Positions 14,397 through 16,462 of a stretch of DNA of 16,462 nucleotides are shown here, piece by piece. The stretch covers positions 1 through 16,462 of the forward strand of contig JAODGR010000039.1 of assembly GCA_025464275.1 (NCBI GenBank), written 5' to 3'. The first letter of the stretch is position 1; each line of letters begins with the position of its first letter. A model generated the notes under the pieces. It was given only the letters and a program-made list of their open reading frames with translations. It did not search any database and was not told the DNA's origin. This DNA comes from Methanosarcinales archaeon. GTDB taxonomy: Archaea > Halobacteriota > Syntropharchaeia > Alkanophagales > Methanospirareceae. Made by a program: the position numbers and the translations under genes.

Positions 14397-15207
14397 TGGC
14401 ACTGCAGGATGCGGGAGCGGATACGATCAATGGTACCTTCCCCATCTGTCTCAACTTCAACCCCATCGCCATCGCCTCTCTACGATGTGCCCGGTGGTCA
14501 CCACAGATGAGTAACAGCCCCTCTCTCTCCGCTACTGACTCCGCTATCTCGCTCACATTCCGGTCCGTGATGTAAGCCGCTCGATGGAGATCCCAGCCAC
14601 GGTGTGCAAACCGGTCAATGGTACGGAGATGTGCAAACAGAAGCATGACTGACGGTTCACGCCTCAATATGGATATCGTATGCTCCTTTATCATCCTGTC
14701 ATACGCCACTATATCCTCCTGGTCGTCAACACCGTATACATGGCTCACCCGCCCGAAGAGAGGACTCGCGCCCCTGGTCTCTATCACTGCCCCTGTATGC
14801 TTACCCTCCTCCTCCATGAGCTCCAGAATCGATTTCTTATCCGATCTCCCCACATCGTCAGATGTGAAGATAGCGTGAGACTCGGGCTCGAGCCCCGTGA
14901 GGATAGAGGCAATCGCCGGTGTCGTATGGTTGCTCACCGTATCACAGGTAAGTAGAAGTCCTCTGCCTCTGCCTCCGCCTCTACCCCTGCCTCCCGTGGC
15001 AAGCCTGTGCAGGGTGGTCAGTTCGTGGCTCAGCTCGGTATATAGCTCGATGTCAAGACTGTCTATCACCACGAGCACCACCGTATGGGGCACGGGGTAT
15101 AAAGAATAAGCGAACCTGAGTATCTCCTCAAGCGGGCGTGCGGGTGATACGAGGTGGACACCGAAGTAAGATGCAAGTGTCGGGGCTATCTGTAATAATG
15201 AAGGCAT
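14389..15207 (-). CDS. Alkaline-phosphatase-superfamily hydrolase
   Basis: A 272-residue protein with the metal-site pattern of the alkaline phosphatase/phosphodiesterase/sulfatase superfamily. D49 lies in VVLVVIDSLD, and a threonine nucleophile lies in SNHTTPAIASILTG (T95 is the likely residue). D198 and H202 are in DRFAHRG, and D237 and H238 in CGDHRAH. A threonine nucleophile favours phosphoester or phosphodiester hydrolysis over sulfatase action; the substrate is unknown. Residues 72-83 are a glycine/arginine run that looks like an inserted loop. No signal peptide is obvious, so it is probably cytoplasmic. It is the last gene of the minus-strand series. A GC hairpin and T5 tract directly before its ATG may separate it from the upstream operon. 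Its end overlaps the PurP gene tail to tail. Confidence 0.8.
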   Translation of the reverse strand: MPSLLQIAPTLASYFGVHLVSPARPLEEILRFAYSLYPVPHTVVLVVIDSLDIELYTELSHELTTLHRLATGGRGRGGGRGRGLLLTCDTVSNHTTPAIASILTGLEPESHAIFTSDDVGRSDKKSILELMEEEGKHTGAVIETRGASPLFGRVSHVYGVDDQEDIVAYDRMIKEHTISILRREPSVMLLFAHLRTIDRFAHRGWDLHRAAYITDRNVSEIAESVAEREGLLLICGDHRAHRREAMAMGLKLRQMGKVPLIVSAPASCSAIT

Positions 15208-15244
15208 AAAAAGGGGGGAGATCAGGGGGCTATACCATCCCCCC
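15208..15244 (-). terminator. G6/C6 hairpin with T5 between the metallocofactor operon and the phosphatase gene
   Basis: On the minus strand G6 (15244-15239) can pair with C6 (15218-15213), directly followed by five T residues (15212-15208) and then the ATG of the phosphatase gene. The same G6 can instead pair with C5 (15229-15225). The element begins right after the stop codon of the coiled-coil gene. The loop contains TATAG about 26 bases before the ATG, which could be a promoter for the downstream gene. Confidence 0.5.
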
Positions 15245-15577
15245 TCATTTCTTCAATTCTTCCAGCCTCTTCTTTATCTGCTCTAACTGGCTCTCCAGCA
15301 TCTTCGCCTGGCTCTCCAGCATTGAGATCTCCTGGTCCCTGCTCAGCGAGACACCGGGCATCACGGGCATCATACCCGCTGGCGGCGCCGGTGGTACCGG
15401 TACCTGCTGCGCTATCCAGCTACTGAACTGCGGTAACTGCCCGGTCTGCATGAGATACTGCGCAGTCGGTGGCAGACCCGTAGGGCTTCTGCCTACCCAG
15501 CCAGGCGAGAACCCGAATCGCATCCAGCCGGGCAATCCCGTCAGGTAATACATATTTCTCCATCTATATCCCGCCAT
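15245..15577 (-). CDS. DUF5320-like coiled-coil protein, Pro/Met-rich middle
   Basis: A 110-residue protein from ATG 15577, with GGAGGTGA at 15596-15589. An ATG at 15589 and a GTG at 15592 in the same frame overlap the ribosome binding site and are less likely. The N-terminal part is aromatic and glycine-rich (YRWRNMYYLTGLPGWMRFG). The middle is rich in Pro, Met and Ala (VPVPPAPPAGMMPVMPG). The C-terminus is a coiled coil (SMLESQAKMLESQLEQIKKR). Small proteins with such a C-terminal helix next to NifX-like genes are often labelled DUF5320 in anaerobes; they have no proven function. The helix resembles that of the partial protein at the right edge, so the two may pair or be paralogues. Confidence 0.75.
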   Translation of the reverse strand: MAGYRWRNMYYLTGLPGWMRFGFSPGWVGRSPTGLPPTAQYLMQTGQLPQFSSWIAQQVPVPPAPPAGMMPVMPGVSLSRDQEISMLESQAKMLESQLEQIKKRLEELKK

Positions 15578-15625
15578 TTTTTTCCTCATCACCTCCTAAC
15601 TTCTTTATTCTTAGGTTTTTAGGGC

Positions 15626-15829
15626 TCATGGTCGCGTCATTTTCGCACCACATCTTGGACAGGTCTGTTGATAGCATGGCACTCCTGCCTGGTGTGGGAT
15701 GGTGTAGCCGCAATTAGGGCAGCGGCATTCGCCGCCTGGACCCAGTCCGCTGCCACCCATTCTACCCTGTCCACGCCCGCCACGTCCTATTCCCTGTCCA
15801 CGTCCTCCTCCTCTACCCATACCGCTCAT
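15626..15829 (-). CDS. Gly/Arg/Met-rich zinc-ribbon small protein
   Basis: A 67-residue protein. Residues 1-33 are a low-complexity, positively charged tail of glycine, arginine and methionine (MSGMGRGGGRGQGIGRGG). Residues 36-62 carry a zinc ribbon or iron-binding knuckle: CRCPNCGYTIPHQAGVPC and then CPRCGAKM. There is an ideal GGAGGTGA six bases before the ATG. It follows the NifX-like gene by 26 bases. Proteins of this kind recur beside dinitrogenase cofactor-family genes in anaerobes, but their role is unknown. The basic glycine-rich tail recalls that of the iron-sulfur storage protein IssA, which in Pyrococcus is fused to a NifX-like domain. Confidence 0.8.
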   Translation of the reverse strand: MSGMGRGGGRGQGIGRGGRGQGRMGGSGLGPGGECRCPNCGYTIPHQAGVPCYQQTCPRCGAKMTRP

Positions 15830-15855
15830 CTTTTATCACCTCCTTTAATTCAAAT

Positions 15856-16233
15856 CTAATGCCTGTGTCTCAGGCATGCATCTCTATCGGAAGCTTCATG
15901 GAGTCTACCCGCCTGAAAAGCCCTTAACGCATCCTTCACTGTACTCACTACTGAATCTGTACCCAAACCCACGTATACCTCAATTCCGAACTGCTCGAAC
16001 ATGCTTATCGCACGCGGACCCAGGTTAGCACAGAGCACCACCTCCACACCTTCATCCGCTAAGAGTTGAGGTGCGAGTTTGAGACCCCCGAAATGCTCGC
16101 CTGTGTTGGTGAGCACCTTCACTTCTTGTGTAGCCAGATCGACGATGGTGAAAGTGGGTGCTCGACCAAAATGCTCGCTTATCACCTCCTCCAATCCCCT
16201 CTCTCCCAGGGTTGGAATTCCTACCTTCACCAT
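15856..16233 (-). CDS. NifX/NafY-family (dinitrogenase iron-molybdenum cofactor) protein
   Basis: A 125-residue protein from ATG 16233, seven bases after GGAGGTGA. Upstream in-frame codons would run into the preceding gene, so this start is favoured. It has the single-domain fold signature of the family: MVKVGIPTLGERG, ISEHFGRAPTFTIVD (18-32), LLADEGVEVVLCANLGPRA (57-75) and a glycine-led IEVYVGLGTDSVV strand. Members bind or carry Fe-S or FeMo-type clusters. Many archaea that do not fix nitrogen have several copies. The tail RDACLRHRH holds a Cys and His residues that could bind metal. No nif structural gene is visible. With its neighbours it forms a tight operon. Confidence 0.88.
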   Translation of the reverse strand: MVKVGIPTLGERGLEEVISEHFGRAPTFTIVDLATQEVKVLTNTGEHFGGLKLAPQLLADEGVEVVLCANLGPRAISMFEQFGIEVYVGLGTDSVVSTVKDALRAFQAGRLHEASDRDACLRHRH

Positions 16234-16240
16234 CCATGCC

Positions 16241-16462
16241 TCACCTCCTTTTAAGCTCCTCAATCCTCTTCTTCACCTCTTCCAGCTCCTTCTCCAGACG
16301 GTTTGCCATGTTCGTCAACTCTTCGAGCTCGTCCTCCCTTCTTCGCGGTGCCTGTGCCTGTGCCTGTGCCTGTGGCTGCTCCATACCGGGTACCATCCCT
16401 CTTCCCATGCCTGTACCCATTCCTCTGCCTCTGCCCATACCCATACCCATACCCATGCCCCG
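16241..16462 (-). CDS. DUF5320-like protein, Gly/Met/Arg-rich N-terminus and coiled-coil C-terminus (5' partial)
   Basis: The frame is still open at the right edge (codons before ATG 16456 read R-G), so the gene may start outside the window. The visible protein has an N-terminal MG/RG repeat tract (MGMGMGMGRGRGMG). An alanine-glutamine run (QPQAQAQAQAP) and a charged coiled coil follow, ending in LEKELEEVKKRIEELKRR. The TGA stop lies inside the GGAGGTGA ribosome binding site of the NifX-like gene, so the two are translationally coupled. The coiled coil resembles that of the 15245-15577 protein. Function unknown; a scaffold role in metallocluster handling is an inference from context. Confidence 0.7.
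   Translation of the reverse strand, partial: RGMGMGMGMGRGRGMGTGMGRGMVPGMEQPQAQAQAQAPRRREDELEELTNMANRLEKELEEVKKRIEELKRR

Noticed and set aside
15668..15859. 63-residue plus-strand ORF over the zinc-ribbon gene
   Set aside because: It is Ser/Thr/Ala-rich sequence produced by reading the Gly/Arg-rich gene backwards; it has no start signal.

Overview
The window is archaeal, most likely from a methanogen- or ANME-related euryarchaeon (Halobacteriota-type). The evidence is archaea-specific housekeeping genes (ribosomal L37Ae, RNA polymerase subunits P/Rpb12 and F/Rpb4, the KEOPS subunit Pcc1, a DUF655 protein, a Hel308-type helicase and a PurP-type ATP-grasp enzyme), TATA-box promoters, GGAGGTGA ribosome binding sites, and a cell-surface protein ending in a PEF-CTERM sorting tail. 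No methanogenesis or alkane-oxidation gene is present, so the lineage below that level is inference.

Layout. Positions 1-3122 hold two large extracellular proteins built from Ig-like repeats (CARDB, DUF11 and NEW3-like). The first is cut by the left edge and is followed by a bacterial-looking hairpin terminator. A convergent pyrimidine-rich zone leads to hel308 (minus strand, 3255-5327). Divergently from it runs an information-processing cluster, L37Ae - rpoP - pcc1, which ends in tRNA-Asn(GUU). hisA runs back toward that tRNA and its last codons lie antisense to it. hisA and a polyprenyl diphosphate synthase diverge from one palindromic TATA box. A 326-base spacer with a TATA box and two predicted hairpins precedes a PEF-CTERM surface protein that is split by a frameshift. 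A COG0402-type amidohydrolase and S-adenosylhomocysteine hydrolase then face each other. rpoF and a DUF655 protein form the next transcription unit, followed by tRNA-Leu(UAA) on the minus strand and a PurP-family gene.

Positions 14389-16462 are all on the minus strand. In transcription order they are: a partial Gly/Met/Arg-rich coiled-coil protein, a NifX/NafY-like metal-cluster protein, a Gly/Arg-rich zinc-ribbon protein, a second coiled-coil protein, and an alkaline-phosphatase-superfamily enzyme. The first four share strong, closely spaced ribosome binding sites and look like one operon for handling iron-sulfur or metallocofactors.

How the genes work together. The amidohydrolase plus AhcY pair fits S-adenosylhomocysteine clearance, possibly by the archaeal route through S-inosylhomocysteine. 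The prenyl synthase has the small residue before its first aspartate motif that is typical of long-chain enzymes, so it may build a respiratory quinone or phenazine side chain rather than lipid precursors. The most interesting parts are the metallocofactor cluster, the structured leader before the PEF-CTERM gene, that gene's frameshift, and the hisA/tRNA overlap. I did not find a defence system, CRISPR array or intact mobile element.
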